Assembly: GCF_000406105.1 (NCBI RefSeq)
Contig: NZ_CM001974.1
Location: forward strand, 242,300-306,299
Length of the DNA stretch: 64,000 bases
From: Dickeya chrysanthemi NCPPB 402
GTDB lineage: Bacteria > Pseudomonadota > Gammaproteobacteria > Enterobacterales > Enterobacteriaceae
Direction of reading: 5' to 3'
Each line of letters opens with the position of its first letter. Position 1 is the stretch's first letter. Under the pieces are notes generated by a model. The model worked only from the letters and a program-made list of their open reading frames with translations, had not been told where the DNA came from and did no database searches. Shown here one piece after another: positions 26,278 to 36,715 of the stretch. The translations under genes were made by a program, and so were the position numbers.

Positions 26278-26697
26278 ATGCAACGACTGACGATTTCTCT
26301 GGATGACCCGCTGGCTGAGGCGTTGGATGCACTGATGCTGCGCAAAGGCTATGCCAACCGGTCGGAAGCGTTTCGCGATATGCTGCGGCGCGAGCTGGGT
26401 GAAATGATGGTGGCGCAGGATAAAAACGCCGAGTGCGTGGCGGTGCTGAGCTATGTTTATGACCATCACGAACGCCAGTTGTCGAGCCGGCTGGCGGGGA
26501 TGCAGCATGAACACCATCACCTGACCGTTTCCACCATGCACACGCATCTCAGCCATGACGAGTGTGTGGAAACCGTGATCCTGCGCGGCCCCACTGAGCG
26601 TGTGGAACAGTTTGCCGCATCGGTTATCGCCCAGACCGGCGTGCGCCACGGCCGGCTGAACCTGATTCCGATGGAGCAGGCCGCCGCTAAAGAATAA
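26278..26697 (+). CDS. nikR: Nickel-responsive regulator NikR
   Basis: Ribbon-helix-helix repressor that in E. coli binds nickel and shuts off the nikABCDE importer. The N-terminal DNA-binding ribbon is MQRLTISLDDPLAEALDALM; the ACT-like metal-binding domain has ligands His77, His88, His90 and Cys96 (HEHHHL ... MHTHLSHDEC), one position later than in E. coli. It has 139 residues (E. coli 133). GAGG precedes the ATG at 26278. No nickel transporter or hydrogenase gene is nearby in this window, so its target is elsewhere; the usual GTATGA-N16-TCATAC operator was not seen by eye around the gene. Confidence 0.92.
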   Translation: MQRLTISLDDPLAEALDALMLRKGYANRSEAFRDMLRRELGEMMVAQDKNAECVAVLSYVYDHHERQLSSRLAGMQHEHHHLTVSTMHTHLSHDECVETVILRGPTERVEQFAASVIAQTGVRHGRLNLIPMEQAAAKE

Positions 26698-26852
26698 ATG
26701 CAGCAACACCGGTATTATCGTCAAGCCGGTTTGCGGGTCAGGCTGGCATCAACGGCGGTCGACGCGTGGCGAAAAATCGCCGGAGCGACCCATTAACTCC
26801 ATGAATTATAAATAATATAAAATATTTTCCCGCCGAAATAATATATAACGCT

Positions 26853-26881
26853 TGCATTCATTGCGGATGAATGCGTTAATA
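26853..26881 (+). promoter_or_regulatory. cspA-type promoter
   Basis: TTGCAT (26853-26858), 17 bases, GTTAAT (26876-26881), preceded by a very AT-rich stretch (26805-26850) like an UP element. The arrangement and sequence resemble the E. coli cspA promoter. Confidence 0.75.
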
Positions 26882-26887
26882 GCGCCA

Positions 26888-27064
26888 CGGTTTGTTAGTC
26901 AGACCTATTTATGCAAAGCATTTTACTAAAGCAGTACTCAGTCCAAGCGTTATCCCTGATATCACTTCCCCTGAATCTCTTTTTTTCTTGCTCATAAGTA
27001 TTTCCTGCATTGCAGACCCATGTTGCCCTCAGAACGGGCTGGAAAAAAATTACGAGGTAGTATG
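26888..27064 (+). promoter_or_regulatory. Cold-shock 5' leader with cold box
   Basis: The presumed transcript starts ACGGTTTGTTAGTCAGACC, closely similar to the E. coli cspA cold-box start ACGGTTTGACGTACAGACC. A long leader of about 177 nt follows (E. coli cspA 159) and also contains AAAGCAGT and GTTATC..TGATA, blocks found in the cspA leader. It probably acts as the temperature-sensing, stability-controlling part of the mRNA. Confidence 0.75.
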
Positions 27065-27277
27065 ATGTCTAATAAAATGACTGGTTCAGTAAAATGGTTT
27101 AACGAATCTAAAGGTTTTGGCTTTATCAGCCCGGCTGATGGCAGCAAAGACGTATTCGTGCATTTCTCTGCGATTCAGAGCGATAGCTTTAAGACCCTGT
27201 ATGAAGGTCAGAAAGTAGAATTCGTTATCGGCAACGGCCCGAAAGGTCCTTCTGCTGAAAACGTGGTAGGGCTGTAA
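27065..27277 (+). CDS. cspA: Cold-shock protein, CspA type
   Basis: 70-residue single cold-shock domain protein, an RNA chaperone binding single-stranded nucleic acids. It starts [23 protein letters not shown]1 is KGFGFI and RNP2 is VFVHFS, and it ends [10 protein letters not shown]. The ATG at 27065 is preferred over the adjacent ATG at 27062 because GAGG (27054-27057) is then seven bases away. The cspA-like promoter and cold-box leader indicate true cold induction, which supports CspA rather than the constitutive CspC/CspE group. A strong terminator follows. Confidence 0.9.
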   Translation: MSNKMTGSVKWFNESKGFGFISPADGSKDVFVHFSAIQSDSFKTLYEGQKVEFVIGNGPKGPSAENVVGL

Positions 27278-27360
27278 TTTCCCGGGTCATCCTCACCGAC
27301 GATAGCGAAGATGGCGTTAGCCGGAGCAGTGACGTGATGTGATGCCGAGATTAGCCTGAG

Positions 27361-27391
27361 AACGGCTTCCCCACAAGGGAAGCCGTTTTTT
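27361..27391 (+). terminator. Cold-shock gene terminator
   Basis: AACGGCTTCCC (27361-27371), loop CACAA, GGGAAGCCGTT (27377-27387), TTTT. A perfect 11-base stem with T-run about 80 bases after the stop. Confidence 0.88.
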
Positions 27392-27399
27392 ATTGTCGC

Positions 27400-27597
27400 T
27401 ATACCCGTCATACTTCAAGTTGCAGGTGCGTTGTCCTCCCTCGCTCACCCCAGTCACTTACTTATGTAAGCTCCTGGGGATGAAATGAGAGACATCCTGT
27501 CTCTCACCGCAGGCCAGCCGTTGGCTGTTCAAATTCGTTCCAGACGAATTTGTCACTCAGTTGCCGCCTTCCTGCAACTCGAATTATTTAGGGTATA
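27400..27597. repeat. ERIC repeat 3 (198 bp, with 71-bp hairpin-rich insert)
   Basis: Has both ERIC ends (TATACCC, GGGTATA) and the core CTCACCCCAGTCACTTACTT, but after GCTCCTGGGGAT about 71 extra bases precede the usual TTGCCGCC. The insert holds three consecutive stem-loops: GAGAGACA/TGTCTCTC (27487-27505), CAGCC/GGCTG (27515-27527) and AAATTCGT/ACGAATTT (27531-27551). It lies between the cold-shock terminator and the end of the histidine-kinase gene. Confidence 0.9.
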
Positions 27598-27656
27598 AAT
27601 TGCTACTCTATAGCTGTCGCACCCTGATAGTTGCCATACCCTGACCCGTTGCACGC

Positions 27657-29342
27657 TTATGCCATCCGTAGCGGTACGCGTACCTTTACGCGGGTAAAGC
27701 GATTCGGCTCGCTGGTGACGGTGATGCCGTAGTGATGGCCGTAACGTGCTTTAACGCGTCGATCCACCAGATTCATCCCCAGTCCGTCGCTGCCGTTGCG
27801 CGGGTAATAAGCGCCGGCGTTGTCCTCTATCGTGAGTTCCAGCATATTGGCGTGGGTGCGTGCGTCGATACGCAGGCGGCCGTCATCCAGCATGTGGGAA
27901 ATACCGTGTTTGATGGCGTTTTCCACCAGCGGCTGTAAAGAAAAAGCCGGTAGTCTGGCGGATCGGAGCGATAAAGGAACGGCGATCTCCACGGTCAACA
28001 GGTTGGTGAACCGCGCTTTTTCAATGTCGAGGTACGCGCTGATATGCTCCAGTTCATCGCCGAGTGTGACTTCGTCGCCGCTGCGCTTGAGATTTTTGCG
28101 AAAAAACGTCGACAACGACAGCACCAACTGGCGGGCCTGGTCCGGATTGCGGCGAATAATCGCCGATAGCGTATTCAGGGTATTGAACAGGAAATGCGGG
28201 TTGACCTGCGCGTGCAGCAACTTGATTTCGGATTGCGCCAGCAACTGCTTCTGTTGTTCGAAACGGCCGGCGAAAATTTGGGCTGACAGCAGGTGGCCGA
28301 TACCTTCCCCCAGCGTCCGGTTGATAGTGGAAAATAACTTGTTTTTCGGCTCATACAGCTTGATGGTGCCGACCACTCGCTGTTCTTCGCCACGCAGTGG
28401 GATCACCAGCGTCGACCCGAGCTTACATTGCGGCGAAACCGAGCAGCAAAACGGTATTTCGTTGCCATCGGCGTACACCACTTCATTGTTGTCGATAGCC
28501 TGATGGGTATAGGACGAGGTAATCAGCGCGCCGACTCTGTGGTGCTCGTCGCCGATGCCGATAAACGCCAGCAGTTTTTCCCGATCGGTGATGGCGACGG
28601 CGCCGACGCCCAACTCTTCATACAGTATGCGGGCGACCCGCATACTGGTTCCCGGATTGAATCCCTGGCGCAGTATACCTTCCGCCCGGGCGGCAATTTG
28701 CAACGCGCGGGCTGAAAATGCCGAGGTGTACTTTTCAAACATTGCCCGGCGGTCCAGCAGGATCCGCATGAACATTGCCGCTCCGATGCTGTTGGTAATC
28801 ATCATCGGCAAGGCGATGCTTTTGACCAGCATCAGCGCGTCGCCAAATGGGCGCGACAGTAGCAGGATGATGCTCATCTGCACTATTTCCACCAACAGGG
28901 TGACGGCGGCGATAACCAGCGGCTGGAATAACAGGTCGATGCGGTGGTGCCGAATCATATAGCGGTGCAGCAACCCGCCGACCAGCCCTTCCACCGTGGT
29001 GGACACCATGCAGGCCATCGCCGTCATGCCGCCCAGTGAATAGCGGTGCAATCCGCCGGTGAATCCGACCAGCATACCGACCGAAGGGCCGCCCAGTACA
29101 CCACCCAGCAGCGCGCCGATGGCGCGGGTATTGGCGATGGAGTCGTCGATATGCAGGCCGAACCAGGTGCCGAGAATGCAGAATATGGAGAACGTCAGAT
29201 AGCAGATCAGCTTGTGCGGCAGATGGAGCGTGACCTGCGTTAGCGGAGTGAACAGCGGCGTTTTACTTAACAGATAGGCGATGACCAGATAGACGCATGT
29301 CTGCTGCAGTAATGACAGAATTAACTCAACCTGACTGACCAT
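27657..29342 (-). CDS. LytS-type sensor histidine kinase, BtsS (YehU)-like
   Basis: Inner-membrane sensor kinase of 561 residues, the same length as E. coli BtsS (pyruvate sensor), and similar throughout. The 5TMR-LYT membrane domain (residues 1-195) includes HIDDSIANTRAIGALLGG and GGLHRYSLGGMTA. A GAF domain (about 215-345) contains ADGNEIPFCC and PQCKLGSTLVIPLRG. The kinase domain has phospho-acceptor His383 in HAQVNPHFLFNTLN, N-box LQPLVENAIKHG and G-box SDGLGMNLV. The ATG at 29342 follows GGGAGG/AGGT. The partner LytTR regulator (BtsR/YehT) that normally follows is absent: an ERIC and the cold-shock gene come next. The ligand is probably pyruvate-like by homology; its partner must be elsewhere. 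Confidence 0.85.
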   Translation of the reverse strand: MVSQVELILSLLQQTCVYLVIAYLLSKTPLFTPLTQVTLHLPHKLICYLTFSIFCILGTWFGLHIDDSIANTRAIGALLGGVLGGPSVGMLVGFTGGLHRYSLGGMTAMACMVSTTVEGLVGGLLHRYMIRHHRIDLLFQPLVIAAVTLLVEIVQMSIILLLSRPFGDALMLVKSIALPMMITNSIGAAMFMRILLDRRAMFEKYTSAFSARALQIAARAEGILRQGFNPGTSMRVARILYEELGVGAVAITDREKLLAFIGIGDEHHRVGALITSSYTHQAIDNNEVVYADGNEIPFCCSVSPQCKLGSTLVIPLRGEEQRVVGTIKLYEPKNKLFSTINRTLGEGIGHLLSAQIFAGRFEQQKQLLAQSEIKLLHAQVNPHFLFNTLNTLSAIIRRNPDQARQLVLSLSTFFRKNLKRSGDEVTLGDELEHISAYLDIEKARFTNLLTVEIAVPLSLRSARLPAFSLQPLVENAIKHGISHMLDDGRLRIDARTHANMLELTIEDNAGAYYPRNGSDGLGMNLVDRRVKARYGHHYGITVTSEPNRFTRVKVRVPLRMA

Positions 29343-29722
29343 AAACGACCTACCTCCCTGTTTGATCAAGTCATTCTACGCGTTGGGCTTCAGGGTAACC
29401 CAAACGAGATCAATATTCGCTAACGCTATGATTAATTATTTTTTCTTATGGTTATCAGGCGTAAAAATTTATCCAATATCTCAAATATTTTCCCTTTTCT
29501 TGACTAAGCTGAATCTTAGGCTTACCTGAAGAATACTTCGCAGCCTTGGATATTACTGTGATGTTTCATTTTTTCAGGTCGGTTCTCTTTTTTATGGGGC
29601 AGGCTGGTTCCTTTTTTGTTATTGACGCAGGGCATTCGCATACCAATAAGCGTGATGAAGAAATGACCTGTCTCTTTAACATCTTTACTTTATTTAGATG
29701 GTTAATTCAGAGGACGGATGCC
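29343..29722. other. Divergent region between histidine kinase and glgB
   Basis: 380 AT-rich bases that must hold both promoters. TTGACT (29500-29505) could be a -35 for glgB, but the sequence 17 bases on (TACCTG) is a poor -10. No convincing operator, RNA or gene was seen. The glgB frame is open upstream to 29546 without a ribosome site. Confidence 0.4.
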
Positions 29723-31906
29723 ATGTCAGGATTTTCCGATCGGAACATCATTAATCTCCTTTTTTCCGGCCATTATGCCGATCCTTTTGCAGTATTGGGT
29801 ATGCACGTCACATCGTCAGGTCTGGAAGTTCGTGCGCTGCTTCCGGAGGCCAGCGATGTACACGTGGTAGACGCACACAGCGGACGTAAAGTCGCACACC
29901 TGCAGCGCCTGGACCCGCGCGGTTTTTTCGCTGCGGTGATCCCTCGTCGTAAAAAGCCGTTCAGCTATCGGCTGGCGGTGACCTGGCAGCAAGATACGCA
30001 TGTGATTGACGACCCTTATCGTTTTGGCCCGTTGTTGCAGGAACTGGATATCTGGCTATTGGCGGAGGGGCGCCATTTGCGGCCGTTTGAAACATTGGGC
30101 GCGCACCCGTCCACGCTGGATGGCATCGGCGGCACCTGCTTCGCCGTCTGGGCGCCGAATGCTCAGCGGGTGTCGGTGGTGGGCGATTTCAATTTTTGGG
30201 ATGGACGCCGCCACCCGATGCGGCTGCGGCGCGAGAACGGCGTGTGGGAGCTGTTTGTACCGGGCGTCGGGGTCGGGCAGTTGTACAAATTCGAAATCAT
30301 CGATTGCTACGGCAATGTGCTGGTGAAATCAGACCCGTATGCGTTTGCCTCCCAGATGCGGCCGGATACCGCCTCGGTGGTCAGTGCGTTACCGCCCGCG
30401 TTGCCGGTGGATGAGGCGCGGCAACGTGCCAACGATTTACAGTCGCCGATTTCCATTTACGAGGTGCATCTGGGGTCATGGCGGCGGCATAGCGACAATA
30501 ATTTCTGGCTCAGTTACCGCGAACTGGCGGACCAACTGGTGCCGTACGTTAAAGACATGGGGTTTACTCACGTTGAACTGATGCCGGTGCATGAACATCC
30601 GTTTGATGCCAGTTGGGGTTACCAGCCGCTGGGGCTGTATGCACCGACCCGCCGCTTCGGCTCGCCGGAGGATTTCCATTATCTGGTCAATGCCTTTCAT
30701 GACGCGGGCATCAATGTGTTGCTGGACTGGGTATCCGGCCATTTCCCGACGGATAGCTACGGTCTGGCGCGGTTTGACGGTACGGCGCTGTATGAATATG
30801 CCGACCCGAAAGAGGGCTACCATCAGGACTGGAATACGCTGATTTATAACTTCGATCGCCATGAGGTGCGTAACTATCTGGCGGGTAATGCGTTGTACTG
30901 GACGGAGCGGTTTGGCGTCGACGGGTTACGGGTAGACGCAGTGGCATCAATGATTTACCGCGACTACAGCCGCCGCGACGGCGAATGGGTGCCGAACCAT
31001 TACGGCGGCAAGGAGAACCTGGAAGCGATCGGCTTTTTGCGTTACACCAACCAGATGCTGGGCCAGAACCGTGCCGGAGCGGTCACCATCGCCGAAGAGT
31101 CCACCGATTATGCCGGGGTGACGTTGCCGCCGGAACATAGCGGGTTGGGTTTTCACTATAAGTGGAACATGGGCTGGATGCACGACTCGCTGGCCTACAT
31201 GCAGCAGGATCCGGTGCATCGTAAATACCACCACGACCTGCTGACCTTCGGCATGTTGTATGCCTATAGCGAGAACTTCGTCCTGCCGCTGTCGCACGAT
31301 GAAGTGGTGCACGGCAAGCGTTCTTTGCTGGATAGGATGCCGGGCGACGCCTGGCAGAAATTCGCCAACCTGCGCGCCTATTACGGTTTCATGTGGGCTT
31401 ATCCCGGCAAGAAGCTGCTGTTTATGGGCTGCGAGTTTGCACAAGGGCGGGAATGGAACCACGACACCAGCCTGGACTGGCACCTGCTGGATGAGCCCGA
31501 AGGCTGGCATGCCGGCGTGCAGCAACTGGTGCGCGACCTCAACCATTGCTATCGCCAACACCCGCCGCTCTATCAATGCGACTACCTGCATCAGGGATTT
31601 GAATGGGTGGTGGTAGACGATCGCGAGAACTCGGTATTCGCCTTTATCCGGCGTGATGCCGAGGGTAACGAGATATTGATTATCAGCAACTTTACGCCGG
31701 TCCCCAGAGAGGGATATCGCGTCGGCATTAACCAGCCGGGACACTGGCGCGAAGTGCTGAATACCGATTCCATGCATTACCACGGTAGTAACCTTGGCAA
31801 TCAGGGATTAGTGCGTAGCGAAGCGGTGGGCAGCCATTCCCGCCCACAGTCGCTGGTGTTAACGCTGCCGCCGCTCTCCACCTTGTATCTGGTGAAGGAG
31901 GCGTAA
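29723..31906 (+). CDS. glgB: 1,4-alpha-glucan branching enzyme GlgB
   Basis: Cytosolic GH13 enzyme making alpha-1,6 branches in glycogen. The N-terminal N1 region is followed by a CBM48-type domain ([22 protein letters not shown]), then the catalytic barrel with nucleophile Asp405 in [12 protein letters not shown] and acid/base Glu458 in TIAEESTDY. It has 727 residues (E. coli 728). The ATG at 29723 is preceded by GAGGA and starts [20 protein letters not shown]. It is the first gene of the glgBXCAP operon, and its stop overlaps the glgX start in TAATG. Confidence 0.97.
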   Translation: MSGFSDRNIINLLFSGHYADPFAVLGMHVTSSGLEVRALLPEASDVHVVDAHSGRKVAHLQRLDPRGFFAAVIPRRKKPFSYRLAVTWQQDTHVIDDPYRFGPLLQELDIWLLAEGRHLRPFETLGAHPSTLDGIGGTCFAVWAPNAQRVSVVGDFNFWDGRRHPMRLRRENGVWELFVPGVGVGQLYKFEIIDCYGNVLVKSDPYAFASQMRPDTASVVSALPPALPVDEARQRANDLQSPISIYEVHLGSWRRHSDNNFWLSYRELADQLVPYVKDMGFTHVELMPVHEHPFDASWGYQPLGLYAPTRRFGSPEDFHYLVNAFHDAGINVLLDWVSGHFPTDSYGLARFDGTALYEYADPKEGYHQDWNTLIYNFDRHEVRNYLAGNALYWTERFGVDGLRVDAVASMIYRDYSRRDGEWVPNHYGGKENLEAIGFLRYTNQMLGQNRAGAVTIAEESTDYAGVTLPPEHSGLGFHYKWNMGWMHDSLAYMQQDPVHRKYHHDLLTFGMLYAYSENFVLPLSHDEVVHGKRSLLDRMPGDAWQKFANLRAYYGFMWAYPGKKLLFMGCEFAQGREWNHDTSLDWHLLDEPEGWHAGVQQLVRDLNHCYRQHPPLYQCDYLHQGFEWVVVDDRENSVFAFIRRDAEGNEILIISNFTPVPREGYRVGINQPGHWREVLNTDSMHYHGSNLGNQGLVRSEAVGSHSRPQSLVLTLPPLSTLYLVKEA

Positions 31907-33876
31907 TGGTTGAGCTGCTGGCGGGTCGGCCGCGACCGTTAGGTTCTCATTTTGATGGCGAAGGGGTGAACTTCGCGTTGTTCTCATCCAGGGCATCGCG
32001 GGTGGAGTTATGTATTTTTGACGGGCTGCGGGAGCAGCGTCTGCCGTTGACGGCCCGTACCGGCGATATCTGGCACGGTTATCTGCCGGATGCGCAACCG
32101 GGGTTGTGTTACGGCTACCGGGTCGACGGCGCGTTCGATCCGCAACGCGGTCTGCGCTTTAACGCCAACAAATTGCTGCTTGACCCTTGCGCTCGGCAGA
32201 TGGACGGCTGGGTGGTGGATGACGAGCGGCTGCATGGCGGCTATGACTATCCCGATGCGGTAGACAGCGCCGAGGTGATGCCGCGCAGCGTGGTCGTGGA
32301 TGAGCGCTACGACTGGCAGGGCGATGCGTTTCCGCGCACGCCCTGGAGCCAAACGGTGTTGTATGAAGCGCATGTGCGCGGGTTGACGCGGCGACATCCG
32401 CGTATTCCGGCGGCGATACGCGGTACTTACGCCGCGCTGGCTCACCCGGTGATGCTGGATTATCTGACCAGGCTGGGCGTGACGGCGCTGGAGTTGATGC
32501 CTGTCCAGCAACACGCCGATGAACCGCGTTTGCAGGCGATGGGACTGCGCAATTACTGGGGTTACAACACGTTGTTGCCGTTCGCGGTGGACAGCAGCCT
32601 GGCGGCCGGCGACGAACCGCTCAACGAGTTCCGCGACATGGTGCGGGCGCTGCATAATGCCGGGATCGAGGTGATTCTGGACGTGGTGTTCAATCACAGC
32701 GCGGAGCTGGATGCCGACGGCCCGACCCTGACGCTGCGCGGCATCGACAACGCCAGCTACTACTGGCTGACGGAGGACGGCGCTTATCACAACTGGGCCG
32801 GGTGCGGCAATGTGTTGCGGCTTGAACATCCGGCCGTGTTGCAGTGGGTGATTGATTGCCTGACGTTCTGGCATGAAACCTGCCGTGTGGATGGTTTTCG
32901 TTTTGATCTGGCGACGATTTTGGGGCGTATGCCGGACTTTTCCTCTTCAGCCCCGTTCTTTACCGCCCTGCGTAATCATCGGTCGCTGCGCAACTGCAAG
33001 CTGATTGCCGAACCCTGGGACATCGGCCCCGGTGGTTACCAACTGGGCAGGTTTCCGTCGCCGTTTGTCGAGTGGAACGACCGTTTTCGTGACGATATTC
33101 GTCGTTTCTGGCTGCACGGCGATCTGCCTGTCGGGGTGTTTGCCCGCCGTTTCGCGGCCTCCAGCGAAGTGTTTGAACGCAACGGCCGCTTACCCTGGGC
33201 ATCGGTCAACATGCTGACTTCCCATGACGGTTTTACCCTGCGCGATCTGGTGAGCTTCAACCACAAGCATAACCAGGCCAATGGCGAACAAAACCGGGAC
33301 GGCACCAACAGCAATTTCAGTTTCAACCATGGCATCGAAGGGCTGGAGGCGGACGCGGCTACGCAGGCGCGGCGTCGCGCCAGCCAACAGGCGCTGCTGA
33401 CGACGCTGTTGTTATCGCAGGGTACGCCGATGCTGCTGGCCGGCGACGAGTTCGGCAGCAGCCAGCAAGGCAACAATAATGCCTATTGTCAGGATAACGC
33501 GCTGGCCTGGTTGCACTGGGAAACGGCGGATACCGAGTTGATTGCGTTTACCGCCGGGTTGATCCGCTTACGCCGTGCTATCCCGGCGTTACAGAAGGCG
33601 GGATGGTGGCGTGACGGCGAAGACGACGTACGGTGGCTGAATGCACAGGGAGAGCCGCTGACGCTATCCGAATGGGAACAGGGTGAACACCGGTTACAAA
33701 TTCAGCTATCTAAATACTGGCTGCTATTGATCAACGCCACGTCACAGGCGAGTGATTTTTCTCTTCCCGAAGGGGAGTGGCGGGTCGCTCCACCGTTCGA
33801 TGCTACCGACCATCCGCTCAATGAGCGGGTTTGGCGCGGACAGGCGAATGCGGTGTGTGTACTGGTAAAAAAATAA
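31906..33876 (+). CDS. glgX: Glycogen debranching enzyme GlgX
   Basis: GH13 isoamylase-type enzyme that removes the short side chains left by glycogen phosphorylase. The N-terminal CBM48 domain starts [20 protein letters not shown]. The barrel has [11 protein letters not shown], nucleophile region [14 protein letters not shown] and [20 protein letters not shown]. It has 656 residues (E. coli 657). Its ATG shares one base with the glgB stop, so translation is coupled. glgC begins 16 bases after its stop with GGAG between. Confidence 0.96.
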   Translation: MVELLAGRPRPLGSHFDGEGVNFALFSSRASRVELCIFDGLREQRLPLTARTGDIWHGYLPDAQPGLCYGYRVDGAFDPQRGLRFNANKLLLDPCARQMDGWVVDDERLHGGYDYPDAVDSAEVMPRSVVVDERYDWQGDAFPRTPWSQTVLYEAHVRGLTRRHPRIPAAIRGTYAALAHPVMLDYLTRLGVTALELMPVQQHADEPRLQAMGLRNYWGYNTLLPFAVDSSLAAGDEPLNEFRDMVRALHNAGIEVILDVVFNHSAELDADGPTLTLRGIDNASYYWLTEDGAYHNWAGCGNVLRLEHPAVLQWVIDCLTFWHETCRVDGFRFDLATILGRMPDFSSSAPFFTALRNHRSLRNCKLIAEPWDIGPGGYQLGRFPSPFVEWNDRFRDDIRRFWLHGDLPVGVFARRFAASSEVFERNGRLPWASVNMLTSHDGFTLRDLVSFNHKHNQANGEQNRDGTNSNFSFNHGIEGLEADAATQARRRASQQALLTTLLLSQGTPMLLAGDEFGSSQQGNNNAYCQDNALAWLHWETADTELIAFTAGLIRLRRAIPALQKAGWWRDGEDDVRWLNAQGEPLTLSEWEQGEHRLQIQLSKYWLLLINATSQASDFSLPEGEWRVAPPFDATDHPLNERVWRGQANAVCVLVKK

Positions 33877-33892
33877 AAAAAAGGAGTCTGAC

Positions 33893-35179
33893 ATGGTGAG
33901 TACCGAGAAACACGATCCTCTAATGCTGGCCAGACAGTTGCCCCTGAAATCCGTCGCGCTGATTTTGGCGGGAGGACGAGGGACCCGGCTGAAAGATTTG
34001 ACGGCGCACCGCGCTAAACCCGCGGTACATTTCGGCGGTAAATACCGGATTATCGATTTTGCGCTCTCTAATTGCCTGAACTCCGGTATTCGCCGGATTG
34101 GCGTGATTACCCAGTATCAGTCGCACACGTTGGTGCAGCATATCCAGCGCGGCTGGTCGTTCCTGAATACCGAAATGAATGAATTTGTCGATTTGCTGCC
34201 GGCGCAGCAACGGCACGATGAAAACGATCACTGGTATCGCGGTACTGCCGACGCCGTGTGCCATAACCTGGATATTATCCGGCGCTATGGGGCGGAGTAC
34301 ATCGTGATTCTGGCCGGCGATCACATCTACAAGATGGATTATTCCCGCATGTTGCTTGACCACGTGGAGAACGGCGCCGAGTGTTCAGTGGCCTGCATCC
34401 CGGTGCCTATCAAGGAAGCGCACGCGTTTGGCGTGATGAGCGTGGATAAAGACAATCGCATTATCAGTTTCGACGAAAAACCCGCCAACCCAACGCCGAT
34501 GCCGGATAACCCCGATATGGCGCTGGCCAGTATGGGGATCTACGTATTCAACGCGCAATACCTGTACCGAATTTTGGAAGCGGATGTGTGCACCTCGGAG
34601 TCCAGCCATGATTTCGGCAAGGATCTGATCCCGAAAATCGTCGCGCAGGGACATGCCTGGGCGCACCCTTTCACGCTCTCCTGCGTCACCTCTTCGGATA
34701 ACGCGCCGCCGTACTGGCGCGATGTCGGCACGCTGGAAGCTTACTGGCGCGCCAATCTTGACCTGGCGTCGGTGATGCCGGAACTGGATATGTACGACCA
34801 TAACTGGCCGATTCGCTCGGCGATGGCGGCGCTGCCGCCCGCTAAATTCGTCCAGGACCGCTCCGGCAGCCACGGGCTAACCATGAACTCGCTGGTATCC
34901 GGCGGGAGCATCGTTTCCGGCTCGGTGGTTACGCACTCGGTGCTGTTCCCGCGGGTGCGTATCAACTCCTTTTGCAGCATTGATTCATCGGTGCTGCTGC
35001 CGGATGTCAACGTAGGGCGTTCATGCCGCCTGCATCGCTGCATCGTCGATCGCGCCTGCGATATTCCGGAAGGGATGGTGATCGGCGAAAACGCGGAAGA
35101 AGACAGCCGTCGCTTTTATCGTTCCGAAGAGGGAATCGTGCTGGTGACGCGCGCCATGCTGGCCAGGCTCAAACCCTGA
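33893..35179 (+). CDS. glgC: Glucose-1-phosphate adenylyltransferase GlgC
   Basis: ADP-glucose pyrophosphorylase: ATP plus glucose-1-phosphate gives ADP-glucose; the allosteric control point of glycogen synthesis (fructose-1,6-bisphosphate activates, AMP inhibits in E. coli). The nucleotidyl-transfer motif is [20 protein letters not shown], with the sugar-phosphate region FDEKPANP and a C-terminal left-handed beta-helix ([18 protein letters not shown]). It has 428 residues (E. coli 431). AAGGAG precedes the ATG. Two GC-rich hairpins lie between this gene and glgA. Confidence 0.97.
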   Translation: MVSTEKHDPLMLARQLPLKSVALILAGGRGTRLKDLTAHRAKPAVHFGGKYRIIDFALSNCLNSGIRRIGVITQYQSHTLVQHIQRGWSFLNTEMNEFVDLLPAQQRHDENDHWYRGTADAVCHNLDIIRRYGAEYIVILAGDHIYKMDYSRMLLDHVENGAECSVACIPVPIKEAHAFGVMSVDKDNRIISFDEKPANPTPMPDNPDMALASMGIYVFNAQYLYRILEADVCTSESSHDFGKDLIPKIVAQGHAWAHPFTLSCVTSSDNAPPYWRDVGTLEAYWRANLDLASVMPELDMYDHNWPIRSAMAALPPAKFVQDRSGSHGLTMNSLVSGGSIVSGSVVTHSVLFPRVRINSFCSIDSSVLLPDVNVGRSCRLHRCIVDRACDIPEGMVIGENAEEDSRRFYRSEEGIVLVTRAMLARLKP

Positions 35180-35190
35180 TCTGAACGTAA

Positions 35191-35240
35191 CCGGCCGTGG
35201 TCGGCCGGAGGATTGATGCTGCCCGCGAGCTGGCGCGGGC
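35191..35240 (+). promoter_or_regulatory. Two hairpins in the glgC-glgA spacer
   Basis: CCGGCCG/CGGCCGG (35191-35208) and GCCCGCG/CGCGGGC (35221-35240) in the 79-base spacer. Without T-runs these look like intercistronic mRNA structures that might adjust glgA relative to glgC expression, not terminators. Confidence 0.45.
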
Positions 35241-35258
35241 GGCGGAATGGGAGACAAG

Positions 35259-36692
35259 ATGCGGGTATTACACGTGTGTTCAGAGCTATTCCCCTTGCTG
35301 AAAACCGGGGGACTGGCGGATGTAGTGGGAGCATTGCCCAGCGCGCAGATCGCGGCGGGGATGGATGTACGGGTGCTGTTGCCGGCGTTTCCCGATGTGA
35401 AAAAAGGTATCCCGGATGCGCAAGTGGTGCGGGAACTGGATACGTTTGGCGGTCATGTCACGCTGCGTTACGGTCATTACAACGGAGTAGGCATCTATCT
35501 GATAGACGTTCCTCATCTGTATGACCGGGCCGGCAGCCCGTATCACGATACCTCGTTGTTTGCCTATTCGGACAATGTCGTGCGTTTCGGTTTACTGGGT
35601 TGGATGGGCGCGGAAATGGCCAGCGGCGTGGATCCGTTCTGGCGTCCCGACATTGTTCATGCCCATGACTGGCACGCCGGGCTGGCCTGTGCCTATCTGG
35701 CGGCGAAAGGCCGACCGGCAAAATCGGTATTTACCGTTCATAATCTGGCTTATCAGGGATTATTTGATGCTCGTCACATGTCGCAACTGCGGTTGCCGCC
35801 GGAGTACTTCAGCATGTACGGGTTGGAGTTCTACGGCCAGATCTCGTACCTCAAAGCCGGGCTGTACTATGCGGATCACATCACTACCGTCAGCCCGACC
35901 TATGCCCATGAGATAACCCAGCCCGAATACGGTTACGGTCTGGAAGGGCTACTGAAGTCTCGGGAAGAGGACGGCCGCTTGTCCGGCATCCTCAACGGGG
36001 TGGATGACGATATCTGGAATCCGGCGCACGATTCGCTGCTGACGGCGACGTATAGCCGCGATGAGCTGGCGCGCAAGGCGGAGAACAAACGGCATTTGCA
36101 GACGACGATGGGGCTGAAGGTGGACGACCGGGTGCCGGTGTTCGCCATCGTCAGCCGCCTTACCAGCCAGAAAGGGCTGGATATCGCGTTGCAAACCGTC
36201 ACGAATTTGCTTGAACAAGGTGGGCAACTGGTGGTGCTGGGGGCGGGCGATGCCACCCTACAGGAAGGTTTTCTGGCGGCGGCGGCGGAGTATCACGGTC
36301 GCGTCGGCGTCCAGATTGGTTATCACGAAGCGTTTTCGCACCGCATTATTGGCGGAGCGGATGTGATTATGGTTCCTAGTCGGTTCGAACCTTGCGGTTT
36401 GACCCAGTTGTACGGCCTGAAATACGGCACGTTACCGCTGGTCAGGCGTACTGGCGGGCTGGCGGATACCGTGGCTGACTGCTCGCTGGAAAATCTGGCC
36501 GATGGCCTGGCGAGTGGTTTTGTGTTCAGCGATTGTAACGTAGCATCGCTGTCGCGGGCGATTCGTCGGGTCTTTGTGTTGTGGTCGCGCCCTTCGCTCT
36601 GGCGTTATGTTCAGCGTCAGGCAATGGCAATGGATTTTAGTTGGCAGGTCGCAGCCCAGGCCTATCGTGCGCTTTATCAACGTCTGTGGTAG
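35259..36692 (+). CDS. glgA: Glycogen synthase GlgA
   Basis: GT5 ADP-glucose-dependent glycogen synthase extending alpha-1,4-glucan chains. The ADP-glucose-binding KTGGL motif is Lys15-Leu19 ([20 protein letters not shown]). The C-terminal GT-B domain shows [14 protein letters not shown], and [18 protein letters not shown] with the conserved Glu. It has 477 residues, the E. coli length. The ATG at 35259 is chosen over the ATG at 35247 because GGGAGA lies upstream and the family start is MRVLHVC. glgP follows after 23 bases. Confidence 0.97.
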   Translation: MRVLHVCSELFPLLKTGGLADVVGALPSAQIAAGMDVRVLLPAFPDVKKGIPDAQVVRELDTFGGHVTLRYGHYNGVGIYLIDVPHLYDRAGSPYHDTSLFAYSDNVVRFGLLGWMGAEMASGVDPFWRPDIVHAHDWHAGLACAYLAAKGRPAKSVFTVHNLAYQGLFDARHMSQLRLPPEYFSMYGLEFYGQISYLKAGLYYADHITTVSPTYAHEITQPEYGYGLEGLLKSREEDGRLSGILNGVDDDIWNPAHDSLLTATYSRDELARKAENKRHLQTTMGLKVDDRVPVFAIVSRLTSQKGLDIALQTVTNLLEQGGQLVVLGAGDATLQEGFLAAAAEYHGRVGVQIGYHEAFSHRIIGGADVIMVPSRFEPCGLTQLYGLKYGTLPLVRRTGGLADTVADCSLENLADGLASGFVFSDCNVASLSRAIRRVFVLWSRPSLWRYVQRQAMAMDFSWQVAAQAYRALYQRLW

Positions 36693-36715
36693 TACGCATC
36701 AGTGGGAATGACATT

